A stretch of DNA of 64,000 nucleotides. Origin: Nissolia schottii. Lineage: Eukaryota > Streptophyta > Magnoliopsida > Fabales > Fabaceae. The notes under the pieces are model-generated. The model was not told the DNA's origin and made no database searches. It saw only the letters and a list, made by a program, of their open reading frames with translations. Below, piece by piece: positions 36,859-50,010 of this stretch (the stretch's first letter is position 1; every line of letters starts with the position of its first letter). The position numbers were made by a program, and so were the translations under genes. Location: the NCBI GenBank assembly GCA_003254905.1, contig QANU01053036.1, positions 576,382 to 640,381 of the forward strand. Direction: 5' to 3'.

Positions 36859-37634
36859 AATAACAAATCCCAAAGTTAATATTTTCAAATTCTAAACATG
36901 TTTTAAAGCATTTAATTAATTTGAAATTAATCTCAATTTTAATAGTGATTTATGTAACTCACACAATAATTCAACATTCTCCCACTTGAATTGCATAAAT
37001 GATAATACCAACATGTTATGAAAAACATTATTCCAGATTAACATGAGAGTGTATAAAATTGTCATGTTACACACATATATATACAACTCTTAAACCAGCA
37101 TTGCACTAACCCCAAAATTGCAATGTCTCAAGAAACAAGAAATATAATATACAATTCTATATTTGCAAATAAGAATTAAAATTATTCTAGTTCTTATAAA
37201 TCATAAAATCTGAGAATAGAAAAATTATGAGACTTTTGTCAATTAATCCAGTAACCAAAAATAGAAGGTACCCAAATTGAGATTTTTGTAGGGTTCATGC
37301 ATAAATAAATTTGATTTTCCAGTTCATATCAGACACCCAATCTCATAAAACAACCACAACATGAAGTTAAATTGGCTTTTATACCTATGGGAATCAAACA
37401 ATATAAACAATAATATCAAATTTTTATTCTCACAGAGAATGTTGAGCTTTCAACCATAACATTATATCCTTAAAGCTAATATCGAGAGGATACTGAAAAC
37501 TTTAGGGATACAACTAACCATTCACAAAGAATTATATTAACAAAAACAAACCGAAGGGTAAGTTTATTATTAATATAAATCTTAATGCAACAATAGAAAC
37601 GACAATATACAATAGAATGATGTCCTCACATAAT

Positions 37635-37729
37635 CCGTCCCGCGAAGGCGAGTTCATAATTATGTAAGACATCCAATAGTCTTTTCCAAAACAAATATAT
37701 TTTATCACAGTCCGTCCCGCGAAGGCGAG
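37635..37729. repeat. Two copies of a GC-rich 18-mer in AT-rich internal DNA
   Basis: The exact word ccgtcccgcgaaggcgag occurs at 37635-37652 and 37712-37729, 77 bp apart, within otherwise AT-rich sequence. The flanks of the two copies are only weakly alike. Function unknown. Confidence 0.8.
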
Positions 37730-38869
37730 CTCTCAACCATGCAAAATATTCAACAATATTTATCTAGATACACACACCATAAATTCTCAAAGAAACATTG
37801 CACAATATAATCAACAACAATAATTCTCAAGGTCAAGTGCAACAAGTACAAATAGATACACATATAATATTCAAATAATTGAATAAACATATCGCTTGAG
37901 ATATACAATAAACACATATATTATGATAATCTCTTGCCAAAGTATTAGTGACATTGGATCCATGTATGCATACATTCATACATAGTATAATGAACGGAAT
38001 CCACAAATTCATGTTGAATCCATATATTTTAATGAATGAAATCAATTTACGCATCAATGAGTCATACTGAGCACAAAATCAATTGCTAAGCCTTATATAC
38101 ATATAAGAATCAATCATTATTTAGTCAAATTGGGTCTTCCTTTGGGATGATCACAATTCACATAAATAAATCTATACAATCATCCATGTAATTTCAATTA
38201 AGCTAGTTTAATCCAGAACAAAAACGACCCATATAACTGTTTGCATTTCTCCAAAATAAAACAGGGCTCATCCATATTAAAAAAAAATCAAATGTTTTGA
38301 CAAAAAATAAAAAGGATAGTGACCCATTCCGCAAAACAGCAAGGTCACAAGCAGAAAACATAATGACCCATTGTCCTTTATCAGCCCAATCCGAAACCAA
38401 TGCCCATTTAGTCTTCCTTAATAAATAGAAACATTGCTATACTTTTATGGGAGATAAAATTAAAATTATCTTCTTGTTAGAAAATACCCATATAGTTAAC
38501 CTTTACCAAATCAAGGCAAATAATTAATTGTCCAAATAAATAAATAAATAAATAGACCTACAACCCATATCATGGTTAGCCAATAACAACCTTTACCAAA
38601 TCAGAATTTCATGGCACATATTGGCCCATTATGCAAAACACAAAAGAAAGGTTCAGCCCATGATTTGGACAAAATTCCAAAAGGTAGTGCTAGCCCAATC
38701 TCACTGTAGATGCACAACACGTGTCGGCACCTGGAGCCTTTTTTTCCCGCCCAAATGTGCCTCACGTGTGCATCACGTGCGTAAACAGTGGCGACATTGG
38801 CTCCCGAGGGAAGCTTAACCTCCCCCCCACAGCACCTATGCGTGAATCAGTTTTCGAAGAACACACTTC

Positions 38870-38935
38870 TCTCTCTCTCTCTCTCTCTCGGTCTCTCACG
38901 TCTCTCTCTCTCTCTCTCAAGACTCTTTCCGAGCA
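38870..38935. repeat. (TC)n low-complexity run
   Basis: Two blocks of TC repeats are separated by ggtctctcacg. The run precedes the GC-rich segment 38935-39440, which repeats words such as cgacgaacgtgaag. It may be a captured gene leader. Confidence 0.8.
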
Positions 38936-39520
38936 AACCCACGCAGCGACCAACGTGAAGCCACTGACGAACGTGAGGCACCTGAATCATGTGGCGGCGA
39001 AGAAGATTGAGAGTTGAGGCAGCGACGAACGTGAAGCACCTGAAGATTCGCGGTGGCCCACTCGCGCTGCGTCATCTTCCCCGCCACCACGGTTTCTCGC
39101 TCCTTCGACACGCCCGTCGTGCCAGCAGCTGTTGGTAGCGTTACTCACACACGCTCTGAGTCTCTCACGACTCTCCACCCACCTGCGGGTTCCCTCGCNC
39201 GCTCCTTCGACACGCCCGTCGTGCCAGCAGCCACCCTCCTGCGGGTTCCCTCGCCAGTCGCCGTTACCGAGGCGCCGCTGTTGGTAGCGTTACTCACACA
39301 CGCTCTGAGTCTCTCACGACTCTCTTTCTCTCAATATTCTCTTGGGTCTTCTCTCAAGACAACCCACACAGCGACGAACGTGAAGGTGAACATGTGGCAG
39401 CGAAGAATATCTGATTCTGTGCCAGCGAAGAAGACTTTTTGAGGGATCTGATTCTGCTTCCATTTGTTTGTTTGCTGCTGGGAGAGATGTTTTGGCTACT
39501 CTATAGGTAAGACAAAAAAA

Positions 39521-41512
39521 GACCTTCGACATTTTCAATGTTTTTATGTAATTAAGTTTTTTTTTTCATGGAAGAAGCCACAGTAACTTTAATGCTGAAC
39601 TTTTCTGGGAAAGATACTTTAAATCAAATTTATAGAAACCATATCAGAGATTTTGCAAAGTTACCGAGTCTCAGGTCCTATTTGAGGCTCTTCACAAACA
39701 GGAATAACCATTCTTTTTGTCTTATATAGTACATAGTTCTAAATGTCATGGGTCTAATCTGTTGGTTTTTTATGTTTTGCAAGTGGGTTCTTCTTAGTAA
39801 CTCTGCTGAATAAATGAATCCAATAATGTTTATCACAATATTTTGGGGGCACTACAACTCAACTTGGGGTATAATCTTTAATTTTTCTATCTTACTTTAT
39901 GTTCAGGTATGTAGAGAAATGCAAGTTTCCAAAGGATGGTTCATCACCAAAGTCTCTAAGATATATTGGAAGGTACAATTCCTAATTTTAATTAAAAATC
40001 ATTCATTACTTACTCCTACTCTAGCAGCTAGATTGTGTATTATTTCCTTTTCTTAATGGTTAAAATCAACTGTTCCTGTTTTGTGATGAACCATAACTAC
40101 TTGACTCATGATAATTGAAGCTCAACAGGGAAAACCTTTCCTCTATCAAAATTTTTAATGGACAGGGATGACTAATATAGTAGAATAGAAGTGTTGATTA
40201 AAAGTCATGTAATAACAATCCATAACAGCAACTGTTAAATCAATGACTGTGCTGTTCTGAATATTCCAATGGATCAATAGACACTTAATGCTCATTCCTC
40301 TAACAAAAATTCGTTGTTGCATTTTAAGTATTAACTTCTAATTTATGACATTTTGCTTCCCTCTGTGATTTCTGCAATTAACAGCATGGTAGCTGATGTT
40401 CATCGCACACTGCTTTATGGAGGTATCTTTTTGTACCCTGGTGATAAGAAGAGTCCAAATGGGAAATTGCGGTAACGATCTTCAACCCTATCCTCAGCCG
40501 GAAGTTCTGTTTTTTTNGACCTTCGACATTTTCAATGTTTTTATGTAATTAAGTTTTTTTTTTCATGGAAGAAGCCACAGTAACTTTAATGCTGAACTTT
40601 TCTGGGAAAGATACTTTAAATCAAATTTATAGAAACCATATCAGAGATTTTGCAAAGTTACCGAGTCTCAGGTCCTATTTGAGGCTCTTCACAAACAGGA
40701 ATAACCATTCTTTTTGTCTTATATAGTACATAGTTCTAAATGTCATGGGTCTAATCTGTTGGTTTTTTATGTTTTGCAAGTGGGTTCTTCTTAGTAACTC
40801 TGCTGAATAAATGAATCCAATAATGTTTATCACAATATTTTGGGGGCACTATAACTCAACTTGGAGTATAATCTTTAATTTTTCTATCTTACTTTATGTT
40901 CAGGTATGTTGAGAAATGCAAGTTTCCAAAGGATGGTTCATCACCAAAGTCTCTAAGATATATTGGAAGGTACAATTCCTAATTTTAATTAAAAATCATT
41001 CATTACTTACTCCTACTCTAGCAGCTAGATTGTGTATTATTTCCTTTTCTTAATGGTTAAAATCAACTGTTCATGTTTTGTGATGAACCATAACTACTTG
41101 ACTCATGATAATTGAAGCTCAACAGGGAAAACCTTTCCTCTATCAGAATTTTTAATGGACAGGGATCACTAATATAGTAGAATAGAAGTGTTGATTAAAA
41201 GTCATGTAATAACAATCCATAACAGCAACTGTTAAATCAATGACTGTGCTGTTCTGAATATTCCAATGGATCAATAGACACTTAATGCTCATTCCTCTAA
41301 CAAAAATTCGTTGTTGCATTTTAAGTATTAACTTCTAATTTATGACATTTTGCTTCCCTCTGTGATTTCTGCAATTAACAGCATGGTAGCTGATGTTCAT
41401 CGCACACTGCTTTATGGAGGTATCTTTTTGTACCCTGGTGATAAGAAGAGTCCAAATGGGAAATTGCGGTAACGATCTTCAACCCTATCCTCAGCCGGAA
41501 GTTCTGTTTTTT
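39521..41512. repeat. Near-identical 1-kb direct duplication joined by a single N at 40517
   Basis: 39521-40516 and 40518-41512 begin gaccttcgacattttcaatg and both end in gaagttctgttttttt. I count about six differences in 1 kb (for example ctacaactc versus ctataactc and gggatgact versus gggatcact). The junction is exactly the N, which suggests an assembly overlap of two alleles or two element copies and not a proven tandem repeat. Confidence 0.85.
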
Positions 41513-41799
41513 TTATTAATGGGAATCTTAGGTACCGGTTTATATGGTTCTGATGAACCGATGTTAAATTTTGAAATATTAACTATCCTGTGGCCCTCAA
41601 AATAATATTCTATATGAGATTTCTTTTTTTTACTTTTGCTATCAAATTGCCAATTATACCCTTAATATTCTTTTGCGTATGGATTCTGAGTTTTGTAACA
41701 TACTTTTACTTTGATTGGTGCAGTGTGCTCTATGAAGTTTTCCCAATGTCATTCTTGCTACAACAGGCAAGAGGACAGGCTTTCACCGGCAAGCAAAGG
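39907..41799 (+). pseudogene. Captured fragment of a cytosolic fructose-1,6-bisphosphatase gene
   Basis: Three spliceable exons are readable: 39907-39972 (YVEKCKFPKDGSSPKSLRYI), 40385-40471 ([20 protein letters not shown] then DKKSPNGKL) and 41724-41799 (VLYEVFPMSFLLQQARGQAF then TGKQ). Exons one and two occur a second time in the duplicate beyond the N at 40517. The FBPase active-site signature G-K-L-R-V-L-Y-E-V-F-P-M-S is formed across exons two and three. Introns keep GT-AG ends and phases agree. The N-terminal half and the C-terminus of the enzyme are missing, so this is a fragment. It lies antisense to the LTR element. Changes such as A-R-G-Q for the usual A-G-G-Q suggest loss of constraint. 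Confidence 0.88.
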
Positions 41800-42340
41800 G
41801 TAATAATTTAAGAGTTTAACTATTATCTATATATACCGAAAGATGAAAAACTCACGTGAGAGCAAAATATGCCTCTATGGTAGCGATATTCAATTACTTT
41901 TGCCAATACAATCTTTCTCTTTCCTGTCACATACAAATTACATTTTTTACCAAACCATTTGGTTTCATAATTTCAGGTATATTTTGAATTTCAAATATTA
42001 ATTTATATATAAATAGATACTTTGATCTCATGTACCGGAAAAAAAAAAAGATACTTTGATCTCATTTGTGCATGATTTTCAACTGCAGTCCAAGGTGAGT
42101 CTTCTAACTATAATTTGAAGAATAATTTGAAGATGCACGCAGGCATAATAACCACGGACTAAATACGAAAAGTTTATGATGTTTTGTTTATTTATTTATC
42201 TCACGAATTTTATTCTGTTTTACTGTAATTAGGTATCATACTGCTTATTGACATATTATATTTACTCTCCACGTACTTATTTTACAAAATGTTCTTATAT
42301 TTAGCTTTTAGAGCAGGCTGTTGACTGTGGGTCTTCAAAT

Positions 42341-43496
42341 AATAGTAGAATAAAATATTTGTTATCAGCATTGAATAGATCACAACATGTTTAAAATGAC
42401 AATTATATTGTCTAATAATTTCGTTTTATGTTTTATATCTCTTCCATGTCAAGTACAAGTAGATGATGAAAATATATTTGTTGCTTAATCTGTGTGAACA
42501 TTATAGGTGTTGGTGATAGATTCAAGAAGAATGGTNCACAAGAAACTTAATATGTTGGGAGGAAAATAATCTGATTATTTTGATTGCCTTTTTGACATTG
42601 CTTCTGAATCAGAGTGCAATGTCATCTACTCAATAGCTATAAGTGTTCTTTCTACTTTTTAACAGAGCATCAGACTTATATTAGCTATATTAGAAAGTCA
42701 GCAGAGAGTTGTGGATGCTCTTCTTCCACCTTTGATGAAGCTGGGTTCGGCAAGTATGTTGATCAATCTCTTGGCTTTTGAAATGAGCAAACTAATGAGT
42801 GAAAGAATTCCTGAAAGGTATGTTGGTCCACAGCCCTCCATTCTGCAATGACAAANACCTTTGATGAAGCTGGGTTTGGCAAGTATGTTGATCAATCTCT
42901 TGGCTTTTGAAATGAGCAAACTAATGAGTGAAAGAATTCCTGAAAGGTATGTTGGTCCACAGCCCTCCATTTTGCAATGACAAAATTACATGGTTCTTAT
43001 TATCTTCTGATACTTATTATGACAACTAGATATTATACCCGCGCGATGCGCGGCGGGTATACAAAACATGTTAATAGTTGAAGATATATTGTATTGTACT
43101 ACTTCGTATTAATCATAATAATAGTAGAATAAAATATTTGTTATCAGCATTGAATAGATCACAACATGTTTAAAATGACAATTATATTGTCTAATAATTT
43201 CGTTTTGTGTTTTATATCTCTTCCATGTCAAGTACAAGTAGATGATGAAAATATATTTGTTGCTTAATCTGTGTGAACATTATAGGTGTTGGTGATAGAT
43301 TCAAGAAGAATGGTGAAACATTGATTTTGAACTATCGTTTGGGTATGTGTCTCTTCGTTGTTTGGCATTTGGTTGATTTTATTTTCACAATAATTTCGTT
43401 TTGTGTTTTATAGATCTTCCATGTCAAGTACAAGTAGATGATGAAAATATATTTGTTGCTTAATCTGTCTGAACATTATAGGTGTTGGTGATAGCT
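42341..43496. repeat. Three copies of a Helitron-associated repeat
   Basis: The text aataatagtagaataaaata and on to ggtgttggtgatagattcaa occurs at about 42341-42535 and again at about 43120-43315. A third, shorter copy (from taatttcgttttgtg) lies at about 43388-43496. The first copy ends exactly at the N at 42536. Confidence 0.8.
42660..42984 (+). pseudogene. Captured exon of an unidentified gene, duplicated across an N
   Basis: After a possible acceptor at about 42665, an open stretch reads SIRLILAILESQQRVVDALL and continues PPLMKLGSASMLINLLAFEM up to SERIPER before a GT. It has the look of a real helical exon, but I cannot name the parent. The last 128 bp (42728-42855) are repeated after the N at 42856 (42857-42984) with a few differences. 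Confidence 0.5.
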
Positions 43497-46400
43497 TTTT
43501 TTAGAACAAATCCTCCACTTCTATCTCTTTTTTTATTTTTGTTTTTATCTTCTCAAAAGTCATCCTCTTTTGTTGTCTCATATTCTCTTATCTTCTTTAC
43601 TCTTCTCAAAAGTCATCCTCTTTTAGTACTTAATCTATAATATTGGATACATTTTGATGTGCATTCATGATCTTAGTGCATGGCAATTAATGGCTTACTC
43701 TTAGTAATGATGGTGAACCTATGAGCTCATATCTACATTTCGACATTGTGCGCTTCTTTTTCTAAGATCTATTGCATAGAAATCTACAGCAAAGGGGACA
43801 CTGCACTTCTTAGTGATGGATAAGTAGTAGTTGCATATAAAGAAAATATTCAAGAAGGCTTCTCTTGACTTTGCAAATTGTTGTTCAAATAAATATTCAA
43901 CAGGTATATGTTTTATCCATCTTGACTCTTCATTCTAGAAATGGTGAAATACGAAATCATGTTGTACTCATTGTTTTTGTTTACAAAAGATAATGCATTC
44001 ATTGGGTTGCTCATTTATCCTTTTCATTGCAGGAATATATTGCCAAATTGGATAATGCACTTGGATCAACTGTTCGCTCACTTGCACGCCAAATTGAGGT
44101 AAGCAACTTAGCATTGGAGTAATTGTGCATCATTGTTGTTGCTCCAATTGTGTCTACATTGTTTGTATTACAAATAACTGTTTATCACCATTGTTTTTTA
44201 ACTGATTTCAAATTGTGACAGATTGAAGTTTGCAGGTTATTCCCAAGGTGATAGAGTAGAGGTCATAGACTTTTTTGTCGCTACCTTTGAAATTGAAGGA
44301 GGGAAGGATTTGAAATCGTGAACAACGTTACATTGATGTGCGAAAGCCGCATTGCTCTTCTACGACTTGAAATCACTTCATGGCATTACCAAATACGAAG
44401 AAAAGGTATTTTCTATTAACTAATTCCCAATTATCAATATAAGGTTTTATTACAGATTTTTTTTTTCATTTTTGTTTCTCTGATTCTTACGCTTATTTTT
44501 CAAGAGATGCTGAAGAGGGAGACACAAAAGCTGAAGATGGAAGTCCTGAAGGAGTGATTAAAGAACAAGAAGATGAAGCTCTGCATCTTGCTGGAGCTAC
44601 TTCTTCAGCTTCTATTGTTATTGCCGCTTTGGATCTTCTTCTCAGTGTTGTTCCTCATAGCATGGGTTGAACGACCTATTGATTTTAGAACGAAGCGTTT
44701 AGCTATTGGTGATTTTAGACCTTCTTCTTTGGTAGTTTCTCATTTTCATTTAATTATGCCCTTGCCTCACTATATTGCAAACAAAAATTGGTTTCTATTC
44801 ATCGACTAGAATAAATAAAGATTTTCTTAATCTTTTTCTCTGGTGGGTTGAGGATGAATAACATTGGAATTTAAGCAGTGGGACTTTTATTTTATTATCA
44901 AACACAATAGGGTATTTTTTTAAATAGTGATGGGATCTATTTTAGTTGTCTGGACGAAAATGTTTAGTGGCATGGGCTTTGAGAAACCAGTTTGCTTCAA
45001 AGTTAAACAAATTTTTCGTTGATCATGTGTCATAATCAGGCCTCTGACCATCTCTATAAAACTAATATACATCATGTGTCATCATCAACCCGTATCAACA
45101 TGAGAAGCCAATGGGAGAGAATTAGGCAAAGCTTATATGTTGAGAGATTTGGGTTGCCTGATAATCTTACTGTTGTTGCTGTTGTTGAGTTTGAGTTCTC
45201 TGTTTACTATAATAATCAGCCTTTGCGGCTTCTGTTTATATTGATTATGTTTATTCCTATGTTATTCTTTTGAAATTATATAACATATATTTTATTGGTA
45301 TGTTTTTCCTTTGTTTTGTATTCTCTTTTTCCCGTTAGTTTTGTTGGAGTAAACAATTTGGCAATTGTTGATACCATTAAAAATAACAACACCACACAAT
45401 GCAGCTTACCAAGTTGTTTTGAGCACTGCTGCTGTTGTTCCTGTTGTTCTTGCGTTTTGATTATTTTGGTATTTGCATTGTTCTTTGCTAAACAAAAGCT
45501 GCTGACCCAACAACAGCAATGCTCAAAATCATATGTTTCCTGCGTTTAGGGTATTTTATTGGTCATTCTCTATACATTGGTGTTTTCAATTTTTTTTCAT
45601 TTATTACTATGTACTCATGGTGTTTGCAATAATGCCTGACTCATTCATGATTGCATAAGCTACCATTTCTCTGTCTCCCATTCAGCCCCATAGCTAAACA
45701 GAAGTATCTGACCCAACAAAGGTAACACACAAATGCTTCCTTCCTGCGTTTTGTGTTTTTTTTATTTGCATTGTTCTCTGCTAAACATAAGCATCGTTTT
45801 CTCTAATCTTCTTTGATTTCTATCCTTTTTACGGTCCATTTTCTCTAATGTATGCCCTATTTGCTATAAGCAGCGTTACATGGTCCACCTTAATTATTAC
45901 TGACATGAATATTCTCTCATGTTTGTCAAGTTGGGATCCTTACATAAGGTACCCTCACGGTTTCCTTCCCTCGTGATAAAGCTCACCCTCCGTTTTATGT
46001 TTCTTCAGCAGATTTGCCAAAATCAACAAGCGTCATCACAGGTAATAATTTGTGTTCTTACATCTCCTTCTTCCTGTCCTTTCTTTTTTGTAATGGTTCT
46101 TTTTTGTTTTCATGGCACCTGTGAAATGAAATCAAAAAAGGAAAAAAATAGTGAAACTACATATCAAGATGTGAGATGCACACCTTATACTGAATCCTAT
46201 CTTCTTTTCTTATCATTTCTTAGTCACAAATGTCTTTCTTCACTACCTTTAGCACAAAAGAGTTTGCTTTCCTTTTTGTTTTCATACTGTTCTTCACTAT
46301 ATATTAGTGATATTGTTCTTCACTATGTAGGTGTGATTTTTGTTTTCATATTGTTCTTCACTATGTATGTGTGATGAACTATTTTTTAATACCCATGTTG

Positions 46401-48812
46401 TTACATAAGGTACCCTCACGATTTCCTTCCCCTGTGATTGTGCTCACCCTCTGTTTTATGTTTCTTTAGCAGATTTGCCAAAATCAACAAGCGTCATCAC
46501 AGGTAGCAAATCTCCAATAGTTAGCAAATCTCACCAAATCCGTAAAAACTTGAGATTTTCACAACCTAATGTAGATTCAATGTTGGTAGATGTGCTTTAA
46601 TGAATACTTAGCACAATTGAGTAGGTTTCAAAGGCTAAACAGAAACTGCTACCTGATGAGCTGTGACTAGAGTTTCTTACAAAATCTTTGTATGAAATAT
46701 ATTGTAAGAGTATGTAGATAATTGTGACTACTTTATCTATGCCGTGTCAAATCGACTTTCAATTTACGACACAAATGGCTCATCAATTTTTTTTTAATTT
46801 CTTAACATTATAAGTGAATCACGAGGTCAGTTGCATCCTTCATCAGCTTTTCCCACTTCTAGAAGCAAAAAGGTGAAGAGCAATCTAGATCCTTTCTATC
46901 GAGAAAAAAAGAGTGACATACCTCCACAAAACTTTGCCTTGCCTTTTACTTTTAGGAGAGATTTTAAAAGAGATTATCTCAAGAGTTGATGTCCATACAA
47001 TTGGACGATGCAGGGCACTCTCCAAAATATTAATAAGTTTAATTTTATTTGGATAACCTTTTAAATGCGGTAGTATATGATTGGACGAAATTGTTAATGG
47101 AGTCTAATTAAATCCATTATTGTGTTGGGTTATTTTACAAACTAAGGAATGATTTCATTTATAAATACTACGGGATTTGTTTTTAAGTTCAAACTAAATT
47201 CATTTTGAATTAAATCATATTTTTAATTAAGTCAAATATTTTTTAATTTATTCTAAACATAGTAATTAGTATTCAAATCAATTTTTAATCTAAAATAATT
47301 ATTTAAAATATTTAGATATAATATATTTAAATCTCAAACATTTAAATTATTATCATTTTATTGTCTAATATAATATATTAATGGATTATATGATTTAATT
47401 TGATAAATTAATACTGAGAGGTGCATCGTAAGTAAAAATGGTCTACAAATCTCTAATCCTCTTATTATCATTGTATATAACATAATAAACATAACAAAAT
47501 TTGATAAATTTAGTTATTATAATTATAAAAATGGATAAATTAACTAACATAGAATATTTACGTCGTAGGGTATTCAAGAATCCACCTTTTAGAAATCGAG
47601 TTATGCCATGAGAAAGTATTATCTGTGAGACAGATTTTCTATGAAGGCTTCACAAAGGGGTGTGCTCTGTGGTCACCCCCACAACAACACACCATAAAAA
47701 AGTCTCCATAAAATTTAAAAAAAAAAAGTGGACAAATTAGTCTCCTTAATAAGAGAAATACTTAGATGTTGATGGAGCGCATTTAATGTGTGTTCATGCT
47801 GAGATGTTGTCTACGCAATAGATGACAAGGACATTTGCTTTCCATTTAGGATAAGACCATGTTCAACAATGGCTATTATCGATGAAGGGTTTCAGGATAT
47901 ATAAGAATTTTACCAACTTAGACTAAACTATGTGATAGATTTATACTATACTGGTAGGGAAATATTTCACATAGTTCCTAAAAATGAAATGTAATACAAC
48001 ATACAATATAGAAGAGAAGTATCTAAGAACATGACTTTCATTTACCCTTTTACATTTATAAACATTTAAATATCTTCTACCACACTCGCATACTTGAGCA
48101 AAACATTCACAATCTGCCACACGAGGAACAAATTCAAACAATAAGCGACATTCTAACGTTCAACAAGGAGATGATCCACCTAATGTTGAATTTCAACAAC
48201 TTGATAGGTAACATGGCTTGACTTAAGCAAGTCTTGCACAATAATTTAATGACCTTATAAATAAAACTTATTTATATTATGGATTATTAAATGGACCATG
48301 ATCTCGGATACAGGATCTACAAACAGATAAAGTCATCAAAGTTATTTTATTTTTTATTGACCGTAACATTTTATCAATAATTGTTGGTAAATATATATAG
48401 TTACGGTTTAAGAAAATAATATTTGTGTTTTTTTTTCCAGTTCATATCAAGCTTGCGAGTGTGAGAAGGCTTAACATAAGGATGTTTGCTACAGTGAAGA
48501 AGGCAAGTTATTTTGGTAGAATATTAGAAAATGCATGAATTGTGGTAGCTATAACTTTTGTATATATAACTTATGTTTATCCATCTGGTATTGTAATAGT
48601 AAGTTTGCACATTAATACTTTAATATATAAGCTTCATTAGACAATATAATTGTCATTTTAAACATGTTGTGATCTATTCAATGCTGATAACAAATATTTT
48701 ATTCTACTATTATTATGATTATTACGAATTAGTACAATACACTATATCTTCAACTATTAACATGTTTTGTATACCCGCCGCGCATCGCGCGGGTATAATA
48801 TATATATATATA
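43027..48812. mobile_element. Helitron-like segment bounded by two inverted copies of a Helitron 3' end
   Basis: At 43027 the minus strand ends with cgcgcatcgcgcgggtataa followed by tatCTAGT and then T. This is the hairpin plus CTRRT terminus of a Helitron inserted before T. At 48606-48805 the same sequence of about 185 bp appears in the opposite orientation, ending gcgcgggtataat, but its CTAGT has been replaced by (TA)n. Between them are exon-like pieces: 44041-44097 (EYIAKLDNALGSTVRSLARQ), about 44505-44670 (ATSSASIVIAALDLLLSVVP) and a direct duplication at 45940-46503. Possible readings are two Helitrons in opposite orientation or a composite. No Rep/helicase gene and no 5' TC end are identified. 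Confidence 0.6.
45940..46503. repeat. Direct duplication of about 103 bp, copies 0.46 kb apart
   Basis: 45940-46042 and 46401-46503 share ttacataaggtaccctcacg, ccgttttatgtttcttcagc versus ctgttttatgtttctttagc, and gatttgccaaaatcaacaag then cgtcatcacaggta. Each ends at a possible splice donor (cacag|gta), so this may be a duplicated captured exon. Confidence 0.75.
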
Positions 48813-50010
48813 TATAACAAAACTCCTTTTCATTTTCTTACCCAAAAAAAAAAACCTGCCCATTTATTCTTCCTGGTAAAATAAAATGTTATGCCCAAAA
48901 AATGAAAAGAACCAGCAACCCCTCTCACCAATGAAAGCCCAATTCAGGATTTTAATAATAAAACCCAAAAACAGCAACCACATCAGCCCATTTTACCAAG
49001 AAAAGGCCCAATACAGGTACAAACAAAATTTTTGAGCCAAAAATTTAAAACAGCAGCCCAATCTTCAAAGAAAAAGAATAGGCCCACTCAAATCTTTCCC
49101 TGTACAATCTATGGTTGACAATAAAAACGAAAAAACTAAAAAATTCCAAAAGCAATACATAGACCAAATCACGTCAATTGCAGAAAAAGAAAAAAAAAGA
49201 AAGGTGAATGCAGAAGAAAAGGACTTCCGCAAATTACGTGATGCAACAGCGGCAATCACGGCGTCCGCGATTTTAGCAGTGGCTGCCACTAATCACGGCG
49301 GTAATTGCGGCGCCAGTCACGGCAGCAAGTGGCGCCTTCGCACCACGCTTCCGCTGCGTGAAAACGCACTACACCACCATGAAACCAGCAGCAGCGGCAG
49401 GAACCAACAGGACCTGCACACACCGCGGCCAGCACAGCGTAACGCAGCACCGCATGAAGGCTTCCTAGCCCTCTACAGCAGCGGCGACTCCGAAAGCAGC
49501 AACTCCCTGTAGCTACGGCGCCTGGTGGCAACCTGCAGGAGCAAGTCGCGGCAGCAACCAAATGCCACCGACACCAGAACCCACCGCGACAGCAAACCGC
49601 CACCGTCGTGCCATCACCGCACAAGGCACACCCATCACCCTACAAAACTTCATTTTCTTTCTTTATTATTTTACTGTATCCATGGCTATATCTTTATCCA
49701 TGGCTGTCTCCAATTTTCATTAAGCATGACAAATAAATATTATGTAAATTGCTTAATATTACGTAAGCCTTGTGCCTACAAAAATGCTTGAATTTGTTGA
49801 ATATGTTCATGGACATAGCGATATAAAATTGTTGAATTAGGGTTAAAATAAAATTCCCAAATTAATAATTTTAAGGTTCATAAAATTTGAAAAAATTGAA
49901 TAGATAATTATTGATATACGATAATACAGTGGAAATTAGAATCACAAATTTCAATTTTCCAAATCATCCAAAAGAAAAACACAAATCCTAATAACCTGTC
50001 ATTGATGCAA

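Noticed and set aside
38717..39538. Overlapping frames in a GC/TC-rich block, one crossing an N
   Set aside because: Low complexity, duplicated across the N at 39199, and open in several frames at once. It may be a captured leader, but no protein is supported.
45919..46374. 151-residue open frame within the Helitron-like segment
   Set aside because: The composition is Ser/Phe/Leu-rich as from T-rich intron DNA, and the frame crosses a repeated exon-like block; no recognisable domain.
43027..48812. A MULE with long inverted ends as an alternative to Helitron
   Set aside because: The inverted ends would fit, but no 9-bp target duplication flanks them, and the hairpin plus CTAGT end before T is specific to Helitrons. 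It is not fully excluded because one end is damaged.
49111..49624. Long overlapping open frames in a GC-rich segment on both strands
   Set aside because: Frames are open on both strands because of composition (GCG/CAC-rich); the translations are Ser/Arg/Cys-rich without domains. The segment is the leader side of the LTR element.
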